Made by a program: the position numbers and the translations under genes
NCBI RefSeq assembly: GCF_001620265.1
Contig: NZ_CP012661.1
Location: forward strand, 620,001-684,000
From: Frigidibacter mobilis
GTDB taxonomy: Bacteria > Pseudomonadota > Alphaproteobacteria > Rhodobacterales > Rhodobacteraceae
Reading direction: 5' to 3'
Length of the DNA: 64,000 nucleotides
Shown here: piece after piece, positions 48,817 through 57,088 of the stretch
Layout of the letters: the number at the start of each line of letters is the position of its first letter
Position numbering within the stretch: position 1 is the stretch's first letter
Notes under the pieces: generated by a model
The model's input: the letters and a program-made list of their open reading frames with translations, nothing else
What the model was told of the DNA's origin: nothing
Database searches by the model: none

Positions 48817-49178
48817 TGCGCGCGGCGATGATCCTGGCGGGCGCGGTGGTGGCTGGGCTGGCGGGGGTGGCCCTGGCGGCGGACCCGCCGCTGCCGCCCG
48901 TGCTCAACGACTACCCGACCGAAGCGCGGGCGGAATATGTCTTTGCCTGCATGGCCGCGAACGGGCAGACCCGCGATGCGTTGACGCGCTGTTCGTGCTC
49001 GATCGACCAGATCGCGGCGATCCTGCCCTATGATGGCTATGTCGCCGCCGAGACCGTGCTGATGCTGCGGCAGACCTCGGGTGAGCGCTCGACGCTGTTC
49101 CGTGGCACCGCCGCGACTACCGCGGTGGTGGCAGAGCTGCGCCGGGCGCAGGCCGAGGCCGAGATCCTGTGCTTCTGA
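48813..49178 (+). CDS. Small exported Cys-containing protein of unknown function
   Basis: This 121-aa protein has a signal peptide (MMRAAMILAGAVVAGLAGVALA) and a mature domain with YVFACMAANGQTRDALTRCSCSIDQIAAILPYDGYVAAETVLMLRQTSGERSTLF and C-terminal EILCF. Four cysteines suggest disulfides or metal/cofactor binding. It overlaps the previous gene (ATGA), and its last 62 bp overlap the convergent BatD gene. No characterised family is recognised. Confidence 0.78.
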   Translation: MMRAAMILAGAVVAGLAGVALAADPPLPPVLNDYPTEARAEYVFACMAANGQTRDALTRCSCSIDQIAAILPYDGYVAAETVLMLRQTSGERSTLFRGTAATTAVVAELRRAQAEAEILCF

Positions 49179-50349
49179 GGCCGCGGCGCGCAGCCCGCCG
49201 CAGGTCGGCGGCAAACCTCGCAGTGTCGAACACCGCCGGCCCCCGCCCGTAGATCGCCGCGTCCAGCCGCGCCAGGGCCGCGTGGCGCAGGGCCGGGTCC
49301 ACCGCTTCCTCGGGGCGCAGGTACTGCTCCGCCGCCCCCCGCAGTGCCAGCAGATCGCCCGACCGCGCCGCCTGCCGCAGGTGCCAGCGCGGCACGGGCG
49401 ACCAGTGCCGCACCAGCCGCGCCGCCACCAGCCGTGCCCGATCCGGCCGATACCAGCGCGCCAGTACCGCCGCCCCGGCGCCGAGGCCTGCCAGGAAGGC
49501 CGCCGCCAGCAGCCAGCGGCTGCCGGCTGAGAAGCGCCCCGCATCCACCTGGTTCTCCTTGAAACTGGCATAGCCGATCGGCAGCGCCGGGATTTCCACC
49601 TGCGCCATCTGCCGGGTTTCGGTATCGAAATACGGGATCACCACCGGTTCCAGCACCCCCGGCTCGCCCGTCTCGGGGCGGAACTGCCAGGTCCAGGTCA
49701 CGCTGGCCACCGGGCCATCCGGCGTCAGCTCCAGTTGCCTCTCCACCGGCGCGGCAAAGGTGATGAGCCAGTTTTCCGACACCACGGGCCGCGGCGGCAG
49801 CATTTCGGGCAGCACGCCATGCGCGCGCAGCGTCACGGTGCGGGTCACGGTGGCGCCATCCTCCAGCGCGGCGGGATCGGTGCTGAGATCGTCCTGCAGC
49901 GTCACGTCCGAGGCGGCGAACTTCCAGCCGCGCTCCATCGGGAAGGCTCCGACCGACAGCTCTATCGGCGAGGCGCGCACCATCGCCTCGGCGCGCTGGC
50001 TGGCGGCGGTGATGATCGTCAGGCTGTGCTCGGCGGGGCCGAAGCGGCCCGGCCCCGAGCGCTTGGGGAACAGTGCCAGCTTGCGCTCCATCACCATATA
50101 GCTGCGCCCGTCGATGCGCTCGCGGTGCCAGTCGTCCTGCGCCAGCTGGATCCAGTCGAAGGCATCGGTGGGGGCGATCACCAGATCCTCGCGCGCGATG
50201 GAGCGTTCATAGATGCCGCGCAGGGTGACGGGGACCATCTCGCCCACCACGATTTCCTTGTGGGTGGGGCGGGCGATCAGGTCCAGCTCCAGCCGGCCCT
50301 CGGCGAGCGCGGGCAGGGGGAGCAGCAGCAGGCACAGGGCAAGGCGCAT
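49117..50349 (-). CDS. BatD-like membrane-anchored protein
   Basis: This protein of about 410 aa has a signal peptide MRLALCLLLLPLPALA. Two or more immunoglobulin-like beta domains follow (RLELDLIARPTHKEIVVGEMVPVTLRGIYERSIAREDLVI; DGATVTRTVTLRAHGVLPEMLPPRPVVSENWLITFAAPVERQLEL). One membrane segment (WLLAAAFLAGLGAGAAVLARWY) and a cytoplasmic helical tail complete it. This fits BatD of the MoxR/Bat operon. The ATG at 50349 overlaps the upstream stop (TGATG), and a GTG at 50355 is an alternative. It is last in the operon, with a 3' end overlapping the convergent gene. Confidence 0.83.
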   Translation of the reverse strand: MRLALCLLLLPLPALAEGRLELDLIARPTHKEIVVGEMVPVTLRGIYERSIAREDLVIAPTDAFDWIQLAQDDWHRERIDGRSYMVMERKLALFPKRSGPGRFGPAEHSLTIITAASQRAEAMVRASPIELSVGAFPMERGWKFAASDVTLQDDLSTDPAALEDGATVTRTVTLRAHGVLPEMLPPRPVVSENWLITFAAPVERQLELTPDGPVASVTWTWQFRPETGEPGVLEPVVIPYFDTETRQMAQVEIPALPIGYASFKENQVDAGRFSAGSRWLLAAAFLAGLGAGAAVLARWYRPDRARLVAARLVRHWSPVPRWHLRQAARSGDLLALRGAAEQYLRPEEAVDPALRHAALARLDAAIYGRGPAVFDTARFAADLRRAARRGLRSTGSRPRPAPGAALPPPR

Positions 50350-50951
50350 CACCACGGGTCGCCCTCCTCTGGCGGGGTCAGGCCGATGGACAGGCGCCGC
50401 AGATGCTCATCCGCCAGACGCAGGCGCAGGAACTCGCCCGGATCGTCGGGCAGCGCCTCCAGCCAGGCGGCATCGGCGACGCGGCGCCCGGCATCCAGCG
50501 GTTTGCCAAGCACGTTGAACTTCTCCACCGGCGGGCCGTCCGGCGGGGTGACGGGGGTGACGGCGATGCGCCCGGTCTCGTTGCCCTTGCCGACCACCGG
50601 AGGGATCAGCGCATCGACCACGGCGCGGTTGTCGCGCGCCTCGGAATCCGCCGGGTTGGCGAAGAGCACGGCATCGAAATAGGCGCGGGCGAGGGGGTAG
50701 TTTCCGGTGGCGGCCAGCGACAGGCCGCGGTTGTAGGTGGCGCTGCGCCCGGCCGCGCGGAAGGCAAGGTCGGCGGCGGCATAGTCCCCGGCGCGGTAGA
50801 GCGCGACGCCGCGGATCTGCGGGTCCAGGACCAGCCGCGCCGCCGGGCCGGGCAGGCCAGCCACCAGCGCCAGCTTGCCGATGCCCTCGCGCCCGGCCAG
50901 CGCCAGGGCCAGCAGGGCGCAACCGGCAAGGATCAGCGCGGCGCGGGTCAT
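50349..50951 (-). CDS. TPR-containing BatC/MxaK-like protein
   Basis: This 200-aa protein has an N-terminal membrane anchor (TRAALILAGCALLALALAG) and a TPR pair (IRGVALYRAGDYAAADLAFRAAGRSATYNRGLSLAATGNYPLARAYFDAVLFANPADSEARDNRAVVDAL). The C-terminal tail contains RLRLADEHLRRLS. The order VWA-VWA-TPR-BatD matches Bat operons, and MxaK of methanol clusters holds a comparable position. The start overlaps the preceding VWA gene stop. Confidence 0.82.
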   Translation of the reverse strand: MTRAALILAGCALLALALAGREGIGKLALVAGLPGPAARLVLDPQIRGVALYRAGDYAAADLAFRAAGRSATYNRGLSLAATGNYPLARAYFDAVLFANPADSEARDNRAVVDALIPPVVGKGNETGRIAVTPVTPPDGPPVEKFNVLGKPLDAGRRVADAAWLEALPDDPGEFLRLRLADEHLRRLSIGLTPPEEGDPW

Positions 50952-51877
50952 GCGCGCCTCCGCATCAGGGCCAGCGCCGGGATCAGGGCGACCAGCAGCA
51001 GCCAGCGGCCCAGATGCTGAAAGACCATCGCCGCGCGGTCGCTGCGGGCGAGTTCCCCAGCCGTGCCGCCTCGATCTGCGCCAGCAGCGGGCGGGGGCAG
51101 TGGCGGGGGCATGGGCGCCGCCCGCGGCCTCGGCCAGCCGGGCCAGCGCTGCGGGGTCGGCGGGCGGGGCCCCCTCGGGCGCGGCAGAGGTCAGCCCCAG
51201 CGTCCAGAGCCGGGCCCCGGCCTCGGCCAGCCGCTGCGCTTGCTCAAGCGCAGGGGGGCTGATACCGCCGCCATCCGAGATCAGGATCAGGTCCACGCCG
51301 CCCACGCCCGGATGCCCGCCCCGCCGCTGGGGCACGAACAACTCGCGCGCGGTGGCCAGCGCGATGTCGGGCGGCTGCCCTGCACCGGCATGGTCTGCGC
51401 ATCCAGCACCGCGATCAGGCTTTCCAGCGTCGCCGCGTCACTGGTGGGGGCGCTGGCGAGGTAGGCGTCGGCGGCATAGAGCATCAGGCCGACGGGGCGC
51501 CCCTGCGCCGATTGCAGCACCAGCGCCGCTGCCGCCTGCGCATCGGCCAGCGCCGGCCCCTGCGCGACCGAGGGCGACAGGTCAAGCATCAGCACCACGG
51601 GATCCATCGGCGCGAAGGCGGTGGCCGAGGCGCGCAGCCGCGCCGGGCCAGCGAGCGCCAGCGCCAGCAGCGCCGCCAGCACGAAGGGCGCAAGACTGGG
51701 CGCCGCGCCGGCGCCGACCAACCCAAGCGCCCGCATCCGGTGCAGCAGGGGCGGGGCGACCAGCCGTTCCCACCCGCCGCTGCCCATTCGCCGCCGAACC
51801 CAGACCGCCGCCACCGCCACCGGCAGCAGCGCCAGCAGCCATAGGGGCCGCAGCAAGACCAGGTCGCCGGGGCTCAT
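50948..51877 (-). CDS. VWA-domain protein (BatB/MxaL-like), three apparent frameshifts
   Basis: The gene starts MSPGDLVLLRPLWLLALLPVAVAAVWV with two N-terminal membrane segments. A von Willebrand A domain follows, with MIDAS sequence LMLDLSPSVAQG (DxSxS) and LILISDGGGIS, and a C-terminal membrane segment (HLGRWLLLVALIPALALMRRRA) at the stop at 50948. Homology requires frame changes near 51378, 51089 and 51057, each explained by one missing G or C in a run. The ATG overlaps the previous VWA gene (ATGA). It is thought to work with MoxR ATPase in folding or metal insertion of periplasmic or membrane complexes. Confidence 0.83.
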
Positions 51878-52845
51878 GCCGTCCCCCTCGGATCGAGGCC
51901 AAGCCACAGCCCTGCCAGCAGCGCCACCATCGCCGGCCAGATCCAGACCGGCTGCGGCACCAGCACCGGCGGGCGGCGCGAGGGGTTCGGCTCCAGCCGG
52001 TCCAGATCCGTCGCCATTGCCGCCAGATCGGCCATGTCGCGCACCCGGTAGCTGGTGCCGCCGCTGGCCGCCGCGATCTCGCGCAACATGGCGATGTCCA
52101 CGGCATCGCGGCTGGCGGGGCGGGTTTCCAGATCGTCGGGGCCAAGCGCGATGGTGTGGACGCGCACCCCGCGTTCGGCGGCCAGCGCCGCGACCTGCCG
52201 TGCATCCATCCGCGCTCCGGTTTCCTTGCCGTCCGACAAGAGCACGATCACCTGCCCCCGCGCCGCGCCCGCCACCACCCGTTTCAGCGCCAGCCCCAGG
52301 CCCTCGGCAATGGCGGTAGAGCGGCCGGTGATGCCGATCCCCGCCTCCTCGATGGCGCGGGACACAGCGGCAAGGTCATGGGTCAGCGGCGCCGCGACAT
52401 AGGCGCGGTCGGCAAACAGCACCAGCCCGATACGGTCGCCCGCCCGCGAGGTGACGAAGCCCTGCGCCACCTGCTTGACGGCAGCGAGCCGCGAGATGCG
52501 CTGCCCGCCGAGGTCGAAATCCTCGATCGCCATGCTGCCCGACAGGTCCAGAGACAGCATGATGTCACGGCCGGAGGCGCTGGTATCGGCAGTGGCGACC
52601 AGCCGCGCCGGGCCGGACAGGGCCAGCACCAGCGCGCACCACAGCAGCGCCTTCAGGGCCCGGGAGCGGCCGAGGCTGCGGCGCCGGGCGTCTGCCGGCA
52701 GGGCCGCCGCGCCGATGGCCCCGGGCAGGCGCATCGCGGCCAGTTGCGCGGGGCGCGGCGGCAGCAGGCGGCGCGCCAGCAGCGGCAGCGGCAACAGCAG
52801 CAGCGCCTGCGGGGCGGCGAGGATGAGGCCGAAGAGGTCAGTCAT
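51874..52845 (-). CDS. VWA-domain protein (BatA/MxaC-like)
   Basis: This intact 323-aa protein has an N-terminal membrane segment and a second one (ALLWCALVLALSGPARL). The VWA domain has a complete MIDAS (LSLDLSGSMAIEDFD; later GITGRSTAIAEGLGLALKR and VIVLLSDGKETGA), and a C-terminal anchor (WIWPAMVALLAGLWLGL) follows. It overlaps DUF4381 by 8 bp and the next VWA gene by 4 bp. It is a likely partner of the second VWA protein in a heteromeric chaperone complex with MoxR. Confidence 0.92.
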   Translation of the reverse strand: MTDLFGLILAAPQALLLLPLPLLARRLLPPRPAQLAAMRLPGAIGAAALPADARRRSLGRSRALKALLWCALVLALSGPARLVATADTSASGRDIMLSLDLSGSMAIEDFDLGGQRISRLAAVKQVAQGFVTSRAGDRIGLVLFADRAYVAAPLTHDLAAVSRAIEEAGIGITGRSTAIAEGLGLALKRVVAGAARGQVIVLLSDGKETGARMDARQVAALAAERGVRVHTIALGPDDLETRPASRDAVDIAMLREIAAASGGTSYRVRDMADLAAMATDLDRLEPNPSRRPPVLVPQPVWIWPAMVALLAGLWLGLDPRGTA

Positions 52846-53232
52846 GCTTGCCTCGCCGGTAGGCGGCGCGGATCAGCGGCTCCAGCTCGGGGCCTTTGGC
52901 ACCGGCGCGCCCGCGTAGAGCGCCGGGCGCAGACCCTCCGGCACGGTGCCGCCATAGCGCGCCAGCAGCGCCGCCTGTGCCAGCAGGCGATCCTGCGGCG
53001 GCAGGGGGCGCAGGGCGGCCAACGCGGCCTCCAGCGCCTCGGCAGGGCGGCGGCGGCGGTGCAGGGCGGGGCGCAGCAGCGCCATCAGCGCCAGCGCCGC
53101 CAGCAGGCCGAGGCCAAGGGCCGCCAGCACCTCGCCGGCGCCAAGCTGCACATAGTCCAGCGGCAGGCGCGGCGGGTGCAGGTCCTGCACGATCTGGGTC
53201 TTGTGCAGGTCCTGCACGATCTGCGGGGTCAT
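52838..53232 (-). CDS. DUF4381 family membrane protein (one apparent frameshift)
   Basis: The ATG at 53232 gives MTPQIVQDLHKTQIVQDLHPPRLPLDYVQLGAGEVLAALGLGLLAALALMALLRPALHRRRRPAEALEAALAALRPL, with a single membrane helix followed by a cytoplasmic helical domain. After LYAGAP the frame must change near 52902-52904 (one C) to give GAKGPELEPLIRAAYRRGKHD, stopping at 52838. DUF4381 proteins are fixed members of MoxR-DUF58-VWA operons. The N-terminus shows a tandem duplication (9 residues) caused by a 27-bp repeat. The function is unknown. Confidence 0.83.
53176..53223 (-). repeat. 27-bp tandem duplication at the DUF4381 N-terminus
   Basis: GTGCAGGTCCTGCACGATCT occurs at 53176 and again at 53203, 27 bp apart, so the duplication is in frame (nine codons; QIVQDLH appears twice). 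Each copy contains the 15-bp inverted repeat GTGCAGG-T-CCTGCAC. Confidence 0.85.
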
Positions 53233-54110
53233 GGCGCGGGCTCCAACGTCCGCGGCGCGTCGGTGGCGAGCTGGTCCACCTGGGCGCCGAGCCGCGCCAG
53301 CCGCCGGACCAGATCGGCGCGGGCGGCGGGCAGGGTGGTGAAGTCACCCAGCCGGGCCGGGCCGGTGCCAAGACGGTAGGGCAGGGGACCTGCAGGCGGG
53401 TTGCGCTCGAAATGGTCCTCGGTCAGCACGATGCGCAGCGGGCCGCGGCGCAGGAGATCGGCCAGCACCTGCTCGATCCCGGCGCCCGGATCGTCGAAGC
53501 CGGTCGCCAGCACCAGCGCCGCCCCGCGCGGGGCGAGGCGGGCGGCACCGGCCAGCATCTGCGCAAGGCCCGGCACCGGCGCGCCCGGGGCTGCCAGCGC
53601 GGCGGCATGGGCGCGGGCAAGGCACCCCGCCACCCGCGCCATGCCGCGCCCCCGTGCGGCGGGGCGTTCCGCCATGAGCCCCCCGGCCGTCAGCGCCGCC
53701 ACGCCCGCGCTGCCGCCTGCCAGCACCGCCAGCCAGCCGGCCAGTGCCAGCGCCTCGGCCGCCGCAATCGAGCGGAAGCGCCCGCGCGTGCCCCACAGCA
53801 TCGGCGGGCGGAAATCGGCGATCAGCATCACGCTGCGGTCACGGTCCTCCTGAAAGCTGCGCACTTGCAGCACGCCGCTGCGCGCGGTGGCAGCGGCATC
53901 GAGATGGCGCAGGTCGTCGCCCTCGGCATAGGGCCGAATCTCGCGGATCTCATGGCCCTGCCCGCGCAGGCGCGTCGCCGTCACGCCGGCGCGGCGGGTG
54001 ATCTGCACCGCGCCGCGCCCGGGCCGCCCCAGCCGCGCGCCGATGGCCAGCAGATCCTCGGCCCGCAGGTCGGTGGCGGCGTCAAAGGCGGGAAGGCTGG
54101 GGGCAAGCAT
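53229..54110 (-). CDS. DUF58 family protein (MxaS-like)
   Basis: This 293-aa protein is without a signal peptide. It has the DUF58 core GRPGRGAVQITRRAGVTATRLRGQGHEIREIRPYAEGDDLRHLDAAATARSGVLQVRSFQEDRDRSVMLIADF, which carries the conserved RxYxxGDDxRxxDW-like region. A degenerate VWA fold follows (LVLATGFDDPGAGIEQVLADLLRRGPLRIVLTEDHFE). Such proteins always accompany MoxR, as MxaS in methanol clusters. I chose the ATG at 54110 (MLAPSLPAF). It lies 10 bp after moxR and overlaps DUF4381 by 4 bp. Confidence 0.9.
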   Translation of the reverse strand: MLAPSLPAFDAATDLRAEDLLAIGARLGRPGRGAVQITRRAGVTATRLRGQGHEIREIRPYAEGDDLRHLDAAATARSGVLQVRSFQEDRDRSVMLIADFRPPMLWGTRGRFRSIAAAEALALAGWLAVLAGGSAGVAALTAGGLMAERPAARGRGMARVAGCLARAHAAALAAPGAPVPGLAQMLAGAARLAPRGAALVLATGFDDPGAGIEQVLADLLRRGPLRIVLTEDHFERNPPAGPLPYRLGTGPARLGDFTTLPAARADLVRRLARLGAQVDQLATDAPRTLEPAP

Positions 54111-54120
54111 CTGCGGCCCC

Positions 54121-55104
54121 TCAATACGGCCGGACCTGCGCCAGCAGCCGGGCCACGATATCCCGCGACGACAGCCCTTCCGATGTGGCGCGCCAGCTTG
54201 GCACCAGCCGGTGTGCCAGCGCATCGGGGGCCAGCGCCTCGACATCCTCGGGCAGCGCGTGACCGCGCCCTGCCAGCGCCGCCCGCGCCCGCGCCGCGGC
54301 AGCCAGCGCCAGCGTGCCGCGGGGCGAGACGGCATGTTCGATCAGCCCGGCCAGCGGCGCATCCTCGCCGGTGGCGCGCGTGCCCATCACCAGCCGCACG
54401 ATGAAGTCCTTCAGCGCCGGCGCCAGATGCACCGCCGCCACTGCGCCGCGGGCGGCGCGCAGCTGCGCATGGTCCAGTCGCGGGCCATCGGCAACCGGCG
54501 GCGCGCGCAGTTCCCCCTCGACCAGATCGAGGATTGCGCGTTCCGCCTCGGCCCCCGGCAGCGCCAGCTGGACATGCAGCAAGAAGCGGTCCAGCTGCGC
54601 CTCGGGCAGCGGAAAGGTACCTTCGTGTTCGATGGAGTTCTGGGTGGCGATGACCATGAACGGGTCGGGGAGCGGCCTTGTGCTACCGCCCACAGTGACC
54701 TGATGTTCCGCCATCGCCTCCAGCAGTGCCGATTGCACCTTGGGCGGGGCGCGGTTGATCTCGTCCACCAGCACCAGCGAGTGGAACAGCGGGCCGGGTG
54801 CGAACTCGAAGCTCTCGGAGGCACGGCGGAACAGCTGGGTGCCGATCATGTCCGACGGCATCAGGTCGGGTGTGCACTGGATGCGGGCAAAGCTGCCGTC
54901 CAGACCCATCGCCAGCCGCTTGACGGCGCGGGTCTTGGCAAGGCCCGGCGGCCCCTCGATCAGCACATGTCCATCTGCCAAGAGCGCGATCACCAGCCGC
55001 TCGACCAGATGGCCATGCCCGATCAGCCCCGCCGCCATCGCGGCTGTCAGCTCTGCAACCTCGGTCGCCGCAGAGGGCGCCGGAACGCTGTCCAAGAGTG
55101 CCAC
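54121..55104 (-). CDS. moxR: MoxR-family AAA+ ATPase
   Basis: This 327-aa cytoplasmic ATPase has Walker A LIEGPPGLAKTRAVKRLA, Walker B HSLVLVDEINRAPPKVQSALLEAMAEHQV, sensor-1 VIATQNSIEHEGTFPLPEAQLDRF and the sensor-2 region SPRGTLALAAAARARAALAGRGHALPEDVEAL. MoxR ATPases with VWA partners act as chaperones for cofactor insertion or complex maturation. MxaR is the form needed for active methanol dehydrogenase in methylotrophs. It is the first gene of the seven-gene minus-strand operon, and the motif CCTCATACTTGCGG lies 71 bp upstream. Confidence 0.94.
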   Translation of the reverse strand: MALLDSVPAPSAATEVAELTAAMAAGLIGHGHLVERLVIALLADGHVLIEGPPGLAKTRAVKRLAMGLDGSFARIQCTPDLMPSDMIGTQLFRRASESFEFAPGPLFHSLVLVDEINRAPPKVQSALLEAMAEHQVTVGGSTRPLPDPFMVIATQNSIEHEGTFPLPEAQLDRFLLHVQLALPGAEAERAILDLVEGELRAPPVADGPRLDHAQLRAARGAVAAVHLAPALKDFIVRLVMGTRATGEDAPLAGLIEHAVSPRGTLALAAAARARAALAGRGHALPEDVEALAPDALAHRLVPSWRATSEGLSSRDIVARLLAQVRPY

Positions 55105-55174
55105 GCCTCACCTCCCCGATCGGCCATGTCCGGGTCAGAGTGGCAGAGGAATGCGCGCCCCGCCACCGCCCGCG

Positions 55175-55188
55175 CCTCATACTTGCGG
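55175..55188 (+). promoter_or_regulatory. CCTCATACTT motif upstream of moxR
   Basis: CCTCATACTTGCGG matches the xoxF upstream site CCTCATACTTTGGG at 12 of 14 positions. It lies between moxR (minus) and tRNA-Gln, in a position where it could control the moxR operon. Orientation relative to the gene is opposite to that at xoxF. Confidence 0.4.
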
Positions 55189-55271
55189 ATGACCGGGACG
55201 GCGCTTCAGCCGGGGCATTGCCCGCCGCGGGCCTGCCGGGCCGGCGCAAAGCGTCGATCAGGATGGAAGGT

Positions 55272-55346
55272 TGGCTGGGGCGCCAGGATTCGAACCTGGG
55301 TATGGCGGTACCAAAAACCGCTGCCTTACCGCTTGGCGACGCCCCA
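55272..55346 (-). tRNA. trnQ: tRNA-Gln (anticodon TTG)
   Basis: On the minus strand the RNA begins TGGGGCG and ends CGCCCCA-G-CCA, giving a 7-bp acceptor stem, discriminator G and an encoded CCA. The anticodon arm GCGGT-TTTTGGT-ACCGC has TTG at positions 34-36. The T arm CCAGG-TTCGAAT-CCTGG is perfect. The D arm GCCAAGCGGTAAGGC is typical. Confidence 0.95.
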
Positions 55347-55473
55347 ACTGGCGCGCTGTTTACTCAAGCGGCGGGGGGGCCGCAAGCCCAAAAATCGGCG
55401 GGCGGGGGCGGGTTGTGAAATCCGCAGCGGCAGTCCCGTTGCGCCGCGCGCGGGGCGGCGCTAAGGGCAGGGG

Positions 55474-56658
55474 ATGGAAACAACCGATGTCCTGATCCTG
55501 GGGGCCGGCGCGGCTGGCCTGTTCGCGGCGGCCGAGGCCGGGCGGCGCGGGCGGCGGGTGATCGTGCTCGACCATGCCGCGCGGCCGGGCGAGAAGATCC
55601 GCATCTCGGGCGGGGGACGGTGCAACTTCACCAACCTCTCCACCGCGCCGGAACGATTCCTGTCGAAAAACCCGCGGTTTGCGCTGTCGGCGCTGCGCAG
55701 GTTCACGCCGCAGGACTTCATCGCGCGGGTCGATGCCGCCGGGATCGCCTGGCACGAAAAGACGCTTGGCCAGCTGTTCTGCGACGGCAAGGCCACGCAG
55801 ATCGTGGACATGTTGCTGACCGGCGCAGCTAGGGCCGGCGCGCAACTGGTGACCGGGGCCGAGGTCGGCGCGGTGCGGCGCGAGGGCGGGCGGTTCACCG
55901 TGGAGTCCTCGCGCGGGGGCTTTGCGGCGGGCAGCCTGATCGTGGCGACGGGGGGCAAGTCGATCCCGAAAATCGGGGCGTCCGGGCTGGGCTACAAGGT
56001 CGCCGAACAGTTCGGTTTGCCGGTGCTGGAAACGCGTCCGGGCCTTGTTCCATTGACGTTTGCGGAGCAGGAGCTGGAGCGGCTCAGGCCCCTGGCGGGG
56101 GTGTCGGTGAGGGCGCGGGTGACCTGCGGCAAGACCGGGTTCGACGAGGCGCTGCTGTTCACGCATCGCGGATTGTCGGGACCGGCGGTGTTGCAGGTCT
56201 CCAGCTACTGGCGCGAGGGGATGCCGATCACGGTCGATCTGGCGCGCGGGCAGGACGTGGCGGCGGCGCTGAAGGCGGCGCGGGGCGCGGCGGGGCGGGT
56301 GGCGCTGCAGAGCGCCTTGGCGCGGCTGCTGCCCGAGAAGGTGGCGGCGCTGGCGCTGGCGGAGGCGGGGGTGGACGGCGCCAAGCGCTTGGCGGATCAG
56401 GGAAATCCGGTGCTGGAGCGGCTGGCATCCGGCATCCACGGCTGGGTGCTGCGGCCGGTGGGGACGGAGGGCTACCGCACCGCCGAAGTGACGCTGGGCG
56501 GGGTGGATACGGACGCGCTCGACGCCCGGACGATGGAGGCGAAGGCGGTGCCGGGGCTCTATTTCGTCGGCGAAGTGGTGGACGTGACCGGCTGGCTGGG
56601 CGGGTACAATTTCCAGTGGGCCTGGTCCTCGGGCTGGGCGGCGGGGCAGGTGGCGTGA
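55474..56658 (+). CDS. HI0933/BaiN-family NAD(P)/FAD-dependent oxidoreductase
   Basis: This 394-aa flavoprotein starts METTDVLILGAGAAGLFAAAEAGRRGRRVIVLD (dinucleotide motif, residues 5-33). It contains the family hallmark GEKIRISGGGRCNFTN (about residues 40-55), the second FAD-contact segment LIVATGGKSIPKIGASGLGYKVAEQFG, a mid-domain with FTHRGLSGPAVLQVSSYW, and the C-terminal LYFVGEVVDVTGWLGGYNFQWAWSSGWAAG. Substrate is unknown. Characterised relatives reduce bile-acid enone intermediates. It stands alone, divergent from the tRNA gene. Confidence 0.92.
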   Translation: METTDVLILGAGAAGLFAAAEAGRRGRRVIVLDHAARPGEKIRISGGGRCNFTNLSTAPERFLSKNPRFALSALRRFTPQDFIARVDAAGIAWHEKTLGQLFCDGKATQIVDMLLTGAARAGAQLVTGAEVGAVRREGGRFTVESSRGGFAAGSLIVATGGKSIPKIGASGLGYKVAEQFGLPVLETRPGLVPLTFAEQELERLRPLAGVSVRARVTCGKTGFDEALLFTHRGLSGPAVLQVSSYWREGMPITVDLARGQDVAAALKAARGAAGRVALQSALARLLPEKVAALALAEAGVDGAKRLADQGNPVLERLASGIHGWVLRPVGTEGYRTAEVTLGGVDTDALDARTMEAKAVPGLYFVGEVVDVTGWLGGYNFQWAWSSGWAAGQVA

Positions 56659-57088
56659 GGTGGGGCGCAAGGGGTTGATTCCGTTGAAAAGCCCTATGTG
56701 GAAACCATATGGAAGGCGTATGGATTTCATATGTATAGGGAAAGGGTCGGGAATTTGGGGATGTCGCCCGAAATTCTGTGCTCGGTTGCAAGGCACAGTC
56801 TGAGGGCAGGGCCTGTCCGCCGGGTGGGCGAGCAACGGCTGTTCTAGGCGCTTTATGGTGCGGCCTACCTCCACCGAATTTCTAGGCGGGACCGTGGAGT
56901 AGCGCCCGCCCGAGGGGGCGGACGGGCGCTGCCCGGCGGCGCTGAAGCGCCTTGTTCCGGGCAAGAGAGCGGTGTGCAATGTCCGGCAGCGGCTTGGGGC
57001 CGTGCTTGGCCTGCCGCTGTCCGCAGAGTGTGCGGCAGTGCTTTTTGGTATATCCTTCCCCCACCCACCAACCCCAAAGGCAATCCCC
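56659..57088. other. 430-bp intergenic region with AT-rich element
   Basis: No gene was found between the flavoprotein and the ParD-like antitoxin. The region holds the AT-rich dispersed element (56695-56735). It also has a GC-rich hairpin around 56896-56944, where GGGGCGGACGGGCGCTGCCC can pair locally, and a short AT-rich stretch (TTTTTGGTATATCC) just before parD that may be its promoter. Confidence 0.4.
56695..56735 (-). repeat. AT-rich dispersed element, copy B
   Basis: Reverse-complemented, the element reads TACATATGAAATCCATA, then CCTTCCATATGG and TTTCCACATA. It aligns with 9841-9880 over 40 bp with about 80% identity, including identical TACATATG, ATCCATA and GGTTTCCA blocks. It lies about 37 bp after the flavoprotein stop. 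Confidence 0.55.
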
